In this document: positions 19,530 through 27,657 of the stretch, in pieces
How positions within the stretch are numbered: the first letter of the stretch is position 1
Layout of the letters: each line of letters opens with the position of its first letter
NCBI GenBank assembly: GCA_023387235.1
Contig: JAEWIJ010000065.1
Span: forward strand, 36,155 to 100,154
Source of the DNA: Pseudomonadota bacterium
GTDB lineage: Bacteria; Pseudomonadota; Alphaproteobacteria; Rhizobiales; Hyphomicrobiaceae
Length of the DNA: 64,000 nucleotides
Direction: 5' to 3'
The notes under the pieces: model-generated
Seen by the model: only the letters and a program-made list of their open reading frames with translations
The model's database searches: none
What the model was told of the DNA's origin: nothing
Made by a program: the position numbers and the translations under genes

Positions 19530-21524
19530 ATGACTGACAAGGCGAAGGGCGCCGCGCTCGCGACCCGCGAGATGGCGAACGCCATCCGGGCGCTGGCCAT
19601 GGATGCCGTCGAGGCGGCGAAGTCCGGCCATCCGGGCATGCCCATGGGCATGGCGGACGTGGCGACGGTGCTGTTCGGCGAGGTGCTGAAGTTCGACGCC
19701 GCCGCGCCGCGCTGGCCCGGGCGCGATCGTTTCGTGCTCTCGGCCGGGCACGGCTCCATGCTGCTCTATGCCCTCCTCCATCTGACCGGCTATCCCGGCA
19801 TGACGATCGAGGAGATCAAGAATTTCCGCCAGCTCGGCTCGAAGACCGCCGGCCACCCCGAGTACGGCCACGCCGAGGGCATCGAGACGACCACGGGGCC
19901 GCTCGGCCAGGGTCTCGCCAATGCGGTCGGCATGGCGATCGCCGAGCGTATCTGGAATGCGCGCCACGGTGAGCTGTTCGACAACCGCACATACGTTATT
20001 GCCGGCGACGGCTGCCTCATGGAGGGCATCTCGCAGGAGGCGATCACGCTCGCAGGCCATCTCGGGCTCGGTCGGCTCATCGTGCTCTTCGATGACAACG
20101 GTATCTCCATCGACGGGCCGACGACGCTGTCGACGAGCGAGGACCAGATCGGGCGCTTCAAGGCCGCCGGCTGGAATACGCTCTCGATCGATGGCCACGA
20201 CATGGATGCCGTACGCAAGGCGCTGGCGACGGCGCGCGGGGACGAGAGCAAGCCCTGGCTGATCGCCTGCAAGACCGTGATCGGCTACGGCGCGCCGAAG
20301 AAGGCGGGCACGGCATCGACGCACGGTTCGCCGCTCGGTGCCGAAGAGATTGCCGGCACGCGCGAGAAGCTCGGCTGGAGGAGCGCCCCCTTCGAGGTGC
20401 CGGCGGATGTCATGAGCGCATGGCGCGCGGCGGGATCGCGTGGCCGGGCCGCACGCGAAGCCTGGGAGAAAAGCTGGCAGAAGCTCGATGCGCGCGATCG
20501 CGAGGCGTTCGAGAACCCCTCGGCGGCGCGTTCGGCGGATGTCGATGCAGCCGTCATGAACCTGCGCGAGGCGGCGGCCGCCGAGACGGCCGAGCGGGCG
20601 ACGCGCGTGTGGTCGGAGCGTTCGCTGGAAGCGCTGGTCGCTGCGCAGCCTGCGCTGATCGGCGGCTCGGCGGATCTTACGGGCTCGAACAACACCAAGG
20701 CCAAGAGCCAGAAGCCGATCGTGAAGGGCGACTTCGCGGGAAGCTACCTCTACTACGGCATTCGCGAGCACGGCATGGCCGCGGCCATGAACGGCATGGC
20801 GCTCTACGGCGGGCTCATTCCGTACGGCGGCACGTTCCTCGTGTTCTCGGACTATTGCCGACCGGCGATCCGGCTCGCGGCGCTCATGCGCCAGCAGGTC
20901 GTCTATGTCTTCACGCACGACTCGATCGGTCTCGGCGAGGACGGTCCAACCCATCAGCCGATCGAGCATCTGGCGGCGCTGCGCGCGATCCCCAATCTCA
21001 ATGTCTTCCGCCCCGCTGACGGCGTCGAGACGGCCGAATGCTGGGCTCTGGCGGCGGCCTCTGCGGAGACGCCGTCCGTGCTTGCGCTGACGCGGCAGAA
21101 CGTGCCGAACGTGCGTAAGGGGCCGCTCGCCGAGAACGCCAGCGCCAAGGGCGGCTACGTGCTGCGCGAGGCGGATGGCAAGCGTGCTGTCACGCTCATT
21201 GCGACCGGCTCGGAAATCGGCATCGCCATGAAGGCCGCGGATCTGCTGGCATCGAAGGGCGTCAAGCCGGCGGTCGTGTCGCTGCCGTCATTCGAGCTCT
21301 TCCGCAAGCAGCCCGCAGCTTATCGGCAGGCCGTGCTGGGCGATGCCCCGCGCGTCGCCATCGAGGCGGCCATCGAACAGGGCTGGCGCGAGTGGCTGCG
21401 GCCGGACGATGCGTTCATCGGTCTTTCGGATTTCGGCGCCTCGGCGCCTGCGGGTAAGCTCTTCGCCCACTTCGGCCTGACGCCGGAGCGCGTCGCCGAG
21501 GCGGCGCAGAAGCTGATCGGCTAG
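19530..21524 (+). CDS. tkt: Transketolase
   Basis: A 664-residue thiamine-diphosphate enzyme that transfers two-carbon ketol units between pentose phosphate and Calvin/glycolytic intermediates. The first domain has [11 protein letters not shown], the [20 protein letters not shown] block and the ThDP motif GDGCLMEG...N; the pyrimidine domain has [13 protein letters not shown] with the catalytic Glu and the [15 protein letters not shown] segment. The C-terminal domain is complete. Full-length for the family. The ATG at 19530 follows a 114-bp gap after the isomerase-like gene, enough for its own promoter. Confidence 0.96.
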   Translation: MTDKAKGAALATREMANAIRALAMDAVEAAKSGHPGMPMGMADVATVLFGEVLKFDAAAPRWPGRDRFVLSAGHGSMLLYALLHLTGYPGMTIEEIKNFRQLGSKTAGHPEYGHAEGIETTTGPLGQGLANAVGMAIAERIWNARHGELFDNRTYVIAGDGCLMEGISQEAITLAGHLGLGRLIVLFDDNGISIDGPTTLSTSEDQIGRFKAAGWNTLSIDGHDMDAVRKALATARGDESKPWLIACKTVIGYGAPKKAGTASTHGSPLGAEEIAGTREKLGWRSAPFEVPADVMSAWRAAGSRGRAAREAWEKSWQKLDARDREAFENPSAARSADVDAAVMNLREAAAAETAERATRVWSERSLEALVAAQPALIGGSADLTGSNNTKAKSQKPIVKGDFAGSYLYYGIREHGMAAAMNGMALYGGLIPYGGTFLVFSDYCRPAIRLAALMRQQVVYVFTHDSIGLGEDGPTHQPIEHLAALRAIPNLNVFRPADGVETAECWALAAASAETPSVLALTRQNVPNVRKGPLAENASAKGGYVLREADGKRAVTLIATGSEIGIAMKAADLLASKGVKPAVVSLPSFELFRKQPAAYRQAVLGDAPRVAIEAAIEQGWREWLRPDDAFIGLSDFGASAPAGKLFAHFGLTPERVAEAAQKLIG

Positions 21525-21526
21525 CT

Positions 21527-21570
21527 GCGCCTGAAGGCGCGGAACGGTAATTTCGCTGGGAGCGTTACCG
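21527..21570 (+). terminator. Stem-loops downstream of tkt
   Basis: Two adjacent inverted repeats just after the tkt stop: GCGCC/GGCGC around a TGAA tetraloop (21527-21540), then CGGTAA (21545-21550)/TTACCG (21565-21570) with inner CGCT/AGCG pairing. They are good candidates for transcript ending or 3' protection of tkt mRNA, though there is no long T-run. Confidence 0.5.
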
Positions 21571-21624
21571 CTGGAGCGGTTATTCTCGTGCGACCGCCAG
21601 TTCGATCAACATGAGTGCGTTGCC

Positions 21625-21912
21625 ATGACCGATATGCTTACTCGCATCATTGTTGCCGTTGGATTGCTGCTCGGCGCCGGCGCTGCATTTGTCACGGTCA
21701 GCAAGCCGGCCGAAGCCCAACGCCTTTGGGACCAGCCGTATGAAGAGTGGCAGTCCGAAAGCAAGCGCCCGCGGCGCGGCTACGAAGGCTTCCCGGCCCC
21801 CGGCGTCTACTGTTCTTACCGGCGCGAACCGATCCGCGAGTGCAGCACCGACAAACGTGGCCGCGAGAGATGCCGGGTCGTGCGCTGGCGGCTCGTGCAA
21901 ATGTGCAGCTGA
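21625..21912 (+). CDS. Small secreted cysteine-containing protein
   Basis: A 95-residue protein with a signal peptide (hydrophobic residues about 7-27, cleavage after AEA at about 31) and a short, highly basic mature part. The mature region holds four cysteines (VYCSYR, RECSTD, ERCRVV, QMCS) and many arginines, so it may fold with two disulfides in the periplasm. No recognised domain. It stands alone between tkt (same strand) and the convergent hydrolase. The start ATG has no strong ribosome-binding site; an ATG three codons in is an alternative. Confidence 0.65.
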   Translation: MTDMLTRIIVAVGLLLGAGAAFVTVSKPAEAQRLWDQPYEEWQSESKRPRRGYEGFPAPGVYCSYRREPIRECSTDKRGRERCRVVRWRLVQMCS

Positions 21913-21952
21913 ACTGTCGAGGTAGAGCAAGCGGCTTTCGGGTGGGACGTCG

Positions 21953-22693
21953 CTACCCCAACCGCCGCCGATAGAGCGCGATCAGCCGCTCCCAATGTCG
22001 TTCCGCGGCGTGCTTCTCGTAGATCTTGCGCTGAGGAAAGCCGAAGCCATGATGCACGCCCGGATAGATCTCGAGCTCGCCCGGATTTCCTGAGGCGTCG
22101 AACAGCTTCTTCAACTCGGCAACCATCGGCAGCGGCGCCAACTCGTCGATCTCGGCGCAGGCGATGTAGAGCTCGCCCTTGGCTTTGCCGAGCGTGAGGT
22201 GCGGACTCTCCTCGGCATCACTGACGAGCCATGTGCCGTAGAACGATGCGGCTGCAGCGACGCGATCGGGATAGCGCGCGGCGGCGGCGAGGGCATATGG
22301 CCCGCTCATGCAGTAGCCGTGCACGCCGATGGGGCCGGGCTTCACGCCGTCGCGCCCATCGAGAAACGACATCATCGCCGCAACGTCCTCCATGATCGGC
22401 GGAATGGTCATCTTCGTGCGGATGGCGCGCATACGCGTGTGCTCGGGGCTGCCGTTCGTGAGCACGGTTGCGGGATCGAATTTCGAGTCGCGACCGGCGC
22501 GATAGTAGAGGTTCGGCAGCAGCACGCAGTAGCCGACCGACGTGAGCCGACGCGTCATGTCGCGCAGCTCCTCGCGGATGCCGGGCGCATCCATGAGCAG
22601 GAGCACGGCAGGATGCGTGCCGCGATCCGGACGGGAGACGAAGGTCTCCATGGCACCGTCGCGCGTTTGGATGTCGAGGGTTTCTTCGATCAT
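21953..22693 (-). CDS. Dienelactone hydrolase family protein
   Basis: A 246-residue alpha/beta hydrolase of the DLH family. The nucleophile is a cysteine, Cys128 in GYCMSG, as in dienelactone hydrolases; a catalytic His lies in GVHHGFGF (about 217) and an acid in the ACAEIDELAP segment. Such enzymes open lactones or cleave esters; the natural substrate is unknown. The ATG at 22691-22693 has GGAGGAG about 8 bases upstream. It is divergent from the Rid-family gene, with a palindromic repeat between them. Confidence 0.88.
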   Translation of the reverse strand: MIEETLDIQTRDGAMETFVSRPDRGTHPAVLLLMDAPGIREELRDMTRRLTSVGYCVLLPNLYYRAGRDSKFDPATVLTNGSPEHTRMRAIRTKMTIPPIMEDVAAMMSFLDGRDGVKPGPIGVHGYCMSGPYALAAAARYPDRVAAAASFYGTWLVSDAEESPHLTLGKAKGELYIACAEIDELAPLPMVAELKKLFDASGNPGELEIYPGVHHGFGFPQRKIYEKHAAERHWERLIALYRRRLG

Positions 22694-22754
22694 GGCGTTG
22701 CTCCTCCTCAGCGCGAAACTAGATCGTGTCTGCCCAAAGATCGACTCGTGCGAG

Positions 22755-22831
22755 CTAAAGCAACGGACTTGAAATTCACCTCAGTTCGAGGCTAGGCGGG
22801 GAGTGAATTTCAAGTCCAAATGACGCTTTAG
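22755..22831. repeat. CTAAAGC palindromic element, copy 1
   Basis: A 77-bp dyad element with outer 7-bp arms CTAAAGC (22755-22761) and GCTTTAG (22825-22831) and inner 15-bp perfect arms GGACTTGAAATTCAC (22765-22779) and its complement (22803-22817). The loop contains TTCGAGG. A near-identical copy lies at 25148-25223 and a third with a different stem at 25236-25312. It sits between the divergent start codons of the DLH gene and the Rid-family gene. Short size, paired ends and lack of coding capacity suggest a REP- or MITE-like element. Confidence 0.85.
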
Positions 22832-22881
22832 GCGCTATAGTTCCCGGACGCAGGTCAGATACAAATCGGGAGGAAGCGGCA

Positions 22882-23259
22882 ATGATCCAGCGCATCATGG
22901 TTCCGGGCATCATGGCTCCGGTCAGCCACTACTGCCACGTCGTTCGGGCCGGCAATCTCGTCTGGGTGTCGGGCGTCGTCGGCATGGAGGCCAATGGCCA
23001 TATTCCGCCGGACACGGTCGCGCAGTTCGAGATCGCGATGGACGTCATGGACAAGTGCCTGCGCGCCGCCGGCGCGGGACCCGAGCACGTCACCAAGGTG
23101 CAGGTCTTCATGACCGACATCAGCGAGCGCGCCGCGATCAATCCGCGCCGCATCGACTATTTCGGCGAGCACAGGCCGGCATCGACGTTGGTCGAGGTGA
23201 AAGGCCTCGTCGACCCGCGTATGAAGGTCGAGATCGAGTGCCAGGCGGTGGTCGGCTGA
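22882..23259 (+). CDS. Rid family (RidA/YjgF/UK114) protein, likely not an imine deaminase
   Basis: A 125-residue protein with the YjgF/Rid fold (VWVSGVVGM, VTKVQVFMTDI, MKVEIECQAVVG). In RidA the arginine that binds the imine carboxylate lies in a PARS-type motif; here the aligned sequence is PASTLVEV, with Ser101 in its place, while the conserved Glu of the last strand is kept. That argues for a Rid subfamily without enamine/imine deaminase activity. The ATG at 22882 has GGGAGG about 9 bases upstream. It is convergent with the following membrane protein gene. Confidence 0.85.
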   Translation: MIQRIMVPGIMAPVSHYCHVVRAGNLVWVSGVVGMEANGHIPPDTVAQFEIAMDVMDKCLRAAGAGPEHVTKVQVFMTDISERAAINPRRIDYFGEHRPASTLVEVKGLVDPRMKVEIECQAVVG

Positions 23260-23268
23260 AGTATGGCT

Positions 23269-24201
23269 TCACCGCCAGCGACCACGGAAGATGCTGCGGC
23301 CATGCTTGGCTGCGATGAGCATCAGATTCCAGCTTACGGAGACCGCGAGCGCCAGCGACAGCGAGAGCGCCGGTCCCCACTTCACGGTCGTGGCAGCAAC
23401 CAGCGTGATCGCCAGAAGCATCCCGATGAGGCCGCCGATGGAGTGCGCGAGGAGCGCAGCCGTCGCCGGCCCGCCGATGCGGTTGTGCAGCACCAGGATG
23501 AGGCTCGTCGTTACGGTCGGCATGATGGAGAGAATGCCCGTGAGCTGCGTCGGCACGAAGGGACTCACCGCGTTCACGATCCCGACCACGATCGTCACGA
23601 GCAGGACGCGGACGACGAGATCGGCCCATGAGCGTGCTCCGGCTTTCTGCGGCACGGCGTCGGTGAAGCGCGGCGCGAGCAGCAGGGCCGCGGAAAAGAT
23701 CGGAATTGCAAACAGCAGCGCTTCAGGAAGCGACCAGTCGTAGAGTTGCACGAATACGGCGATGGAGAGCCATGCGCCCGAGCTCACGGCGAGGCTCAGC
23801 AGCATGGATCGGCCGGCATGTGCCATGAGCCCATAGATCAGCAGATAAATGGGAATGACGGCGAAGGCCGCTACCGACGCCGTCGCCACCTGCGCGAGGA
23901 AGTGCGGCGGATGATCGAGCGCCAGGAAAACATAGACCGGCCCCGTATAGACGGGTAGCGATGCCACCATGGCGCCGAAGAACGGCCCCACGCGCTCGGA
24001 AATCACGGCGACGATGACGATGAATACGGCGACGGCGGCCATGCGCACGGCGAGCGCTGTCAATGGGAGGTCCGCAAGCGCCGCCAGGAATTCCGTCACT
24101 GCATCCCATCCCGTCGCGCGGAATGGCTCCGCCCTCGCGGCGCCATGACGTGCAAGCGTTTCTGCTCCCTGCCGCGCTTTCACGGCAGCCGCGTTCTTCA
24201 C
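23269..24201 (-). CDS. Polytopic membrane protein of unknown function
   Basis: An approximately 310-residue, very hydrophobic protein with about nine to ten membrane segments from residue 45 onward, and a polar N-terminal 40 residues. I do not recognise a family with confidence. Repeated features include a SERVGPFFGAMVASLPVYTGP stretch after the first membrane segment and a similar GILSIMPTVTTSLIL stretch in the second half, so the protein may be an internal duplication of a five-helix unit. The frame opens with GTG at 24199-24201 and no clear ribosome-binding site, so the true start may be later. It lies 120 bp downstream of bpt on the same strand. Confidence 0.7.
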   Translation of the reverse strand: MKNAAAVKARQGAETLARHGAARAEPFRATGWDAVTEFLAALADLPLTALAVRMAAVAVFIVIVAVISERVGPFFGAMVASLPVYTGPVYVFLALDHPPHFLAQVATASVAAFAVIPIYLLIYGLMAHAGRSMLLSLAVSSGAWLSIAVFVQLYDWSLPEALLFAIPIFSAALLLAPRFTDAVPQKAGARSWADLVVRVLLVTIVVGIVNAVSPFVPTQLTGILSIMPTVTTSLILVLHNRIGGPATAALLAHSIGGLIGMLLAITLVAATTVKWGPALSLSLALAVSVSWNLMLIAAKHGRSIFRGRWR

Positions 24202-24321
24202 CGGCGAAACGAGATCGCCTTCCGGAACGCATCGATCTTTTTCCTGGTGTGTGCGCCGGTCACGAGGAAGTCGGTGCGGCGCGCGCGCCTCGGCACCCTA
24301 TGAGCCGCGTCACGCTGCGGG

Positions 24322-25065
24322 TCAAGTGCGTGTCCAGCCGTCCGTCCCGAGGCGCTCCTGCGGCATGAAGCGCGACTTGTAGCTCATCTTGCGCGAGCCT
24401 TCGATCCAGTAGCCGAGATAGAGGTATGGCAGCCCGAGCCGGCGCGCATACTCGATATGCTCGAGAATCATGTACGTGCCGATGCTGCGCGCGTCCTCCT
24501 CGGGATCGTAGAAGCTGTAGACCATCGAGATGCCGTCCGAGAGCTGGTCGCATAGCGCGACGGCCTTGAGTGGCGCGCTGTCGGCGCGATGGAGGTGCGG
24601 CTTGTCGGGGCCGACGCGATACTCGGTGAGGAACGTGTCGACGATCGAGTCCTCGACCATCATCGCATAGTCGAGCACGCTCATGTCCGCCATGCCGCCG
24701 TCGCCGTGGCGGGCGTCGATGTAGCCGCGGAACAGACTGAAATGCTCGGACGTCGCGACGGCCTGGATGCGGCGCGTCTTGAGGTCGCGGTTGCGCTCCT
24801 GGATGCGCCGGAAGCTGCGGCCCGGCTCGAACTCGTTCACGAGCACGCGCACCGAGACACACGCCTGGCAGCCTTCGCAGTACGGCATGTAGGCGATGTT
24901 CTGGCTGCGCCGGAAACCGCCCTTCAGAAGGTTGTCGATGAGGGCGCGCGGCTTGTCGTGCGTAAGGTGGGTGAAAAGCTTGCGCTCGGCCCGGCCCGGC
25001 AGATACGGACAGGCCTGCGGCGCCGTCACGTAGAACTCGGGGAATTGCTTTTGCTGTTCGGTCAA
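24322..25065 (-). CDS. bpt: Aspartate/glutamate leucyltransferase
   Basis: A 247-residue aminoacyl-tRNA-protein transferase of the Ate/Bpt type, which attaches leucine to N-terminal Asp or Glu and so marks proteins for ClpS/ClpAP in the bacterial N-end rule pathway. The N-terminal [16 protein letters not shown] block, the cysteine-rich [14 protein letters not shown] segment, and the C-terminal [20 protein letters not shown] stretch are characteristic. The best start is a TTG at 25063-25065 with AGGA about 10 bases upstream; no ATG gives a full-length N-terminus. Two palindromic repeats lie between it and divergent holC. Confidence 0.92.
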   Translation of the reverse strand: MTEQQKQFPEFYVTAPQACPYLPGRAERKLFTHLTHDKPRALIDNLLKGGFRRSQNIAYMPYCEGCQACVSVRVLVNEFEPGRSFRRIQERNRDLKTRRIQAVATSEHFSLFRGYIDARHGDGGMADMSVLDYAMMVEDSIVDTFLTEYRVGPDKPHLHRADSAPLKAVALCDQLSDGISMVYSFYDPEEDARSIGTYMILEHIEYARRLGLPYLYLGYWIEGSRKMSYKSRFMPQERLGTDGWTRT

Positions 25066-25147
25066 GTCCGTGCCGTCCTGTTACTCGTCCGCGCAAGTCT
25101 ACAGCATACGTGAGCGTGGCCTGCGCTTTCAAGCGCACCGTGATTCG

Positions 25148-25223
25148 CTAAAGCAACGGACTTGAAATTCACCTCAGTTCGAGGCTGGGCGAGGAGTGAA
25201 TTTCAAGTCCAAGGTTGCTTTAG
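25148..25223. repeat. CTAAAGC palindromic element, copy 2
   Basis: A 76-bp element nearly identical to the copy at 22755-22831: outer arms CTAAAGC (25148-25154) and GCTTTAG (25217-25223), inner perfect 15-bp arms at 25158-25172 and 25196-25210. It differs from copy 1 at a few loop positions and in the right-hand spacer. It is followed after 12 bp by a third, divergent element. Together they nearly fill the bpt/holC divergent gap. Confidence 0.85.
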
Positions 25224-25235
25224 AATACTATGTCT

Positions 25236-25312
25236 CTAAAGCGTCTTTGGACCTCAAATGCGACTTCGAGATCGGTCCAGGCGTGGGGCGCATTTGAGGC
25301 CCGACGCTTTAG
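25236..25312. repeat. CTAAAGC palindromic element, copy 3 (different stem sequence)
   Basis: A 77-bp element with outer 10-bp arms CTAAAGCGTC (25236-25245) and GACGCTTTAG (25303-25312). Its inner arms, CCTCAAATGCG (25252-25262) and CGCATTTGAGG (25289-25299), are again perfectly paired but differ in sequence from copies 1 and 2. The loop keeps a TTCGAG and a GGCG-rich right side. The same length, ends and architecture with a different but still paired stem point to selection for the hairpin. Confidence 0.8.
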
Positions 25313-25361
25313 TTTCTGATACATTCGTTGATACATTGCGTAGGTGGTGCGGGGACTGCGG

Positions 25362-25826
25362 ATGAGCGAGACGGCAGCGACGGAAGTGCTCTTCTATCAC
25401 CTTGAGCGTCAGCCGCTCGAAAGGGTGCTCCCGAGCCTCCTGCAGCGGACGCTCGAGCGGGGGTGGCGCGCAGTCGTTCAGGTCGGCAGCGCGGAACGCC
25501 TCGAGGCGCTCGATGCGCATCTGTGGACCTACGCCGACGACAGCTTCCTCCCGCACGGCACGGGAAAGGAGGGCGCGCCGGACCGCCAGCCGATCCTGCT
25601 GACCCTGGGCGAGACGAACGAGAACGGCGCGGGCGTTCGCTTCCTGCTCGACGGTGCGGACATGGAAACGTACGCTGGCTATATGCGCATCGTCGTCATC
25701 TTCGACGGCCGCGATGGGGACGCGCTCACGGCTGCGCGGACACAATGGCAGCGGGTGCGCGCGCAAGGGTGCAAGGCGACCTATTGGCGCCAGAGCGATG
25801 CTGGGCGCTGGGAGCAGAAGGCCTGA
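25362..25826 (+). CDS. holC: DNA polymerase III subunit chi
   Basis: A 154-residue chi subunit of the replicative clamp-loader complex, which links the polymerase to single-strand binding protein. The FYHLERQPLERVLPSLLQRTLERGWRA start, the LWTYADDSFLPHG motif and the QPILLT strand are typical of alphaproteobacterial HolC. The ATG at 25362 has GGGGA about 6 bases upstream; an earlier in-frame start adds 6 residues. It is divergent from bpt. Confidence 0.92.
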   Translation: MSETAATEVLFYHLERQPLERVLPSLLQRTLERGWRAVVQVGSAERLEALDAHLWTYADDSFLPHGTGKEGAPDRQPILLTLGETNENGAGVRFLLDGADMETYAGYMRIVVIFDGRDGDALTAARTQWQRVRAQGCKATYWRQSDAGRWEQKA

Positions 25827-25844
25827 GCGAGAGGGGCGCCGTCG

Positions 25845-26399
25845 TCAGTGGCGCGTGCCGAGTGTGCCCGGCCAATAGTGCGCCGGCGTGAAGCCCTGCG
25901 CCTTCGGCTCGACGACGTCGGCCATGGTGCGCAGCACGGCTGCCATGGCATGGCCGTTGGCCGTCCTGTAGGCGGTCGCGACGGGCTGCCAGAAATCGTT
26001 CGCGACAGACGTGTTGCCCGGGGACCATGGCGCTCGCGTTTCGGGCGCCGTGGCGTCGAGCCACATCTGCCAGAAGGCGAACGGGTTGCCCGTTGAAGCC
26101 GTCTGGCCCGTCGGCAGCCAGGGCAGGAACGGGCCTGTCCCGGGTATTGGGAGCCCTGCCATCGCTTGGCTCCACGGGGGCGTCCAAATGCCGAAGGTCG
26201 AGGGCCAAAGAGTAGGGCCGGCCGCGGGGCGCGTCTGCTGAGGCGGCATCCACCAAGGCGAGGCCGTCGAGGTCGAGCGGGCCGGGTGCGAGCCGAGCAC
26301 GCCGGACCAGAATTCGCCCGTGGCGCGCATGAGCTGAATGGAGTTTTCAACCCAGAACTGGGCCAATGTGACTGGAAGAACAAGCGTATTGGCTGTCAT
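25845..26399 (-). CDS. Tryptophan-rich protein of unknown function (phasin-like?)
   Basis: A 184-residue protein with thirteen tryptophans and many prolines, no signal peptide and no recognised domain. Helical, aromatic N- and C-terminal parts (TLAQFWVENSIQLM; FWQPVATAYRTANGHAMAAVLRTMADVV) flank a Pro/Trp/Thr-rich middle with NPFAFWQMWLD. The two helical regions and aromatic patches recall surface-active granule-associated proteins such as phasins, but this is only a resemblance. Start ATG at 26397-26399. It is convergent with holC (18 bp). Confidence 0.65.
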   Translation of the reverse strand: MTANTLVLPVTLAQFWVENSIQLMRATGEFWSGVLGSHPARSTSTASPWWMPPQQTRPAAGPTLWPSTFGIWTPPWSQAMAGLPIPGTGPFLPWLPTGQTASTGNPFAFWQMWLDATAPETRAPWSPGNTSVANDFWQPVATAYRTANGHAMAAVLRTMADVVEPKAQGFTPAHYWPGTLGTRH

Positions 26400-26537
26400 G
26401 GCGCGCCTCGGCCCAACACTGGAATATCAGTGTCGTACCATATAAGCGCCATTTTGCATTGCAGCAAGATTAATCCCGCAGCGCAAAATCGCGGATGTGA
26501 CCCGCGTGGCGCGCCTCAGGCGGGCAGCTCAAGGCCG

Positions 26538-27029
26538 TCAGGGAGAGTCGCCGGCAGCGCCCTCTGAACCGCCGCCGAAGATATTGCCGACCCAATCGAT
26601 GATCGTATTGCAGGAACCGTTGGGCCCTTGCATGCCGCCGGCATTGGGATCCATCGCGCGCTCTTTCCAGTTGCCGTCGCGGCAGTACTGGGTGTGCTGG
26701 CGCTTCTTTTCCGCAGCCGAGGCAATGCGGTCCTGATCCGTGTCCTTAGGCCATGCGGGGTTGGCGGCCGGGGAAGCAGCAGCCGCCGCAGCGGGCTGTC
26801 CGGGCTCCGGAAGGCGTTGTGTGCTCGGGGGCATCACGAGCGGGGCGCGCGGCTTGAGCTGGGGCTCTTCCTTTTGCCCGATGGCACCCGTCGCGACGCC
26901 AAGGCTGTTCAGAAGCGGGCTGTTGACCTCGACGCCATCCGAGCAGCCGCCGAGAAGTGCCGCACCCGTGATAAGGGTCGCCATACCCACACGGAAACGC
27001 CGTGAGATGCGTGCTGTTTCAGCGGCCAT
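26538..27029 (-). CDS. Putative lipoprotein
   Basis: A 163-residue protein with a basic N-terminus, a hydrophobic segment and the lipobox LLGGC (cysteine near residue 29), so it should be lipid-anchored in the envelope. The rest is low-complexity, Pro/Ala-rich and then a C-terminal part with two cysteines (YCRDGNWKE; GSCNTIIDWVG) that might form a disulfide. The ATG at 27027-27029 is chosen because GAGGGGG lies 8 bases upstream; a GTG three codons earlier abuts that site. It follows lspA, whose product would process it, by 70 bp on the same strand. Confidence 0.75.
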   Translation of the reverse strand: MAAETARISRRFRVGMATLITGAALLGGCSDGVEVNSPLLNSLGVATGAIGQKEEPQLKPRAPLVMPPSTQRLPEPGQPAAAAAASPAANPAWPKDTDQDRIASAAEKKRQHTQYCRDGNWKERAMDPNAGGMQGPNGSCNTIIDWVGNIFGGGSEGAAGDSP

Positions 27030-27099
27030 GATCGCCACCCCCTCTGTGCCTGCTGCCGCCCCAATCCCCCGGCGCGCCAGACAGCCGAATGTTCCTTAG

Positions 27100-27657
27100 C
27101 TATGAGCCCTTTGCGGCATCATTGCGATTCAGCCAGAACGACTCATACAGCAGCCCCACCACCCCGGCAACAATGGCCACGTCGGCGATGTTGAACACGT
27201 ACCAGCTCCAGCCGTAGGCGTGGAGGTGGAAGAAGTCGGCCACGCCGCCGAGAAACAAGCGGTCGAGCGCATTGGCGAGCCCCCCGCCGATGATCAGCCC
27301 GAGAGAAGCGGCCATCAGTGCATTGACGCGCCCGCGCACCAGCCAGATCCAAAGCCCGATCGACGTCAGGATGGCAAACCCGGCGAGCGCCCACTGCCCG
27401 CCGTGCCCATCCTGCGCCATGAGCCCGTAGCTGATGCCCTTGTTGAGGACGAACACGAGGTCGAAGAACGGCGTCACGCGCACCGGCTGCTGCGCGATGA
27501 TGTCGTAGACGTTCAGCATCCACCACTTGTGGGCCTGGTCGACCACGAGCGTGGACAGCGCGAGCGCGAGCCCGAGCGGCGCGTGGCCGCCCCAGATCCA
27601 GCCGCGCGGTGCGCGTGCCGTGCTCGTCAGGACAGCGCTGTCCTCGATCTCGCTCAT
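27100..27657 (-). CDS. lspA: Lipoprotein signal peptidase (signal peptidase II)
   Basis: A 185-residue inner-membrane aspartyl protease that cleaves prolipoproteins at the lipobox. Four membrane segments are visible. The two catalytic aspartates lie in [11 protein letters not shown] and in VFNIADVAI. The N-terminal 30 residues are a polar extension. The ATG overlaps the ileS stop (ATGA, 27654-27657), the common ileS-lspA arrangement. Confidence 0.94.
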   Translation of the reverse strand: MSEIEDSAVLTSTARAPRGWIWGGHAPLGLALALSTLVVDQAHKWWMLNVYDIIAQQPVRVTPFFDLVFVLNKGISYGLMAQDGHGGQWALAGFAILTSIGLWIWLVRGRVNALMAASLGLIIGGGLANALDRLFLGGVADFFHLHAYGWSWYVFNIADVAIVAGVVGLLYESFWLNRNDAAKGS

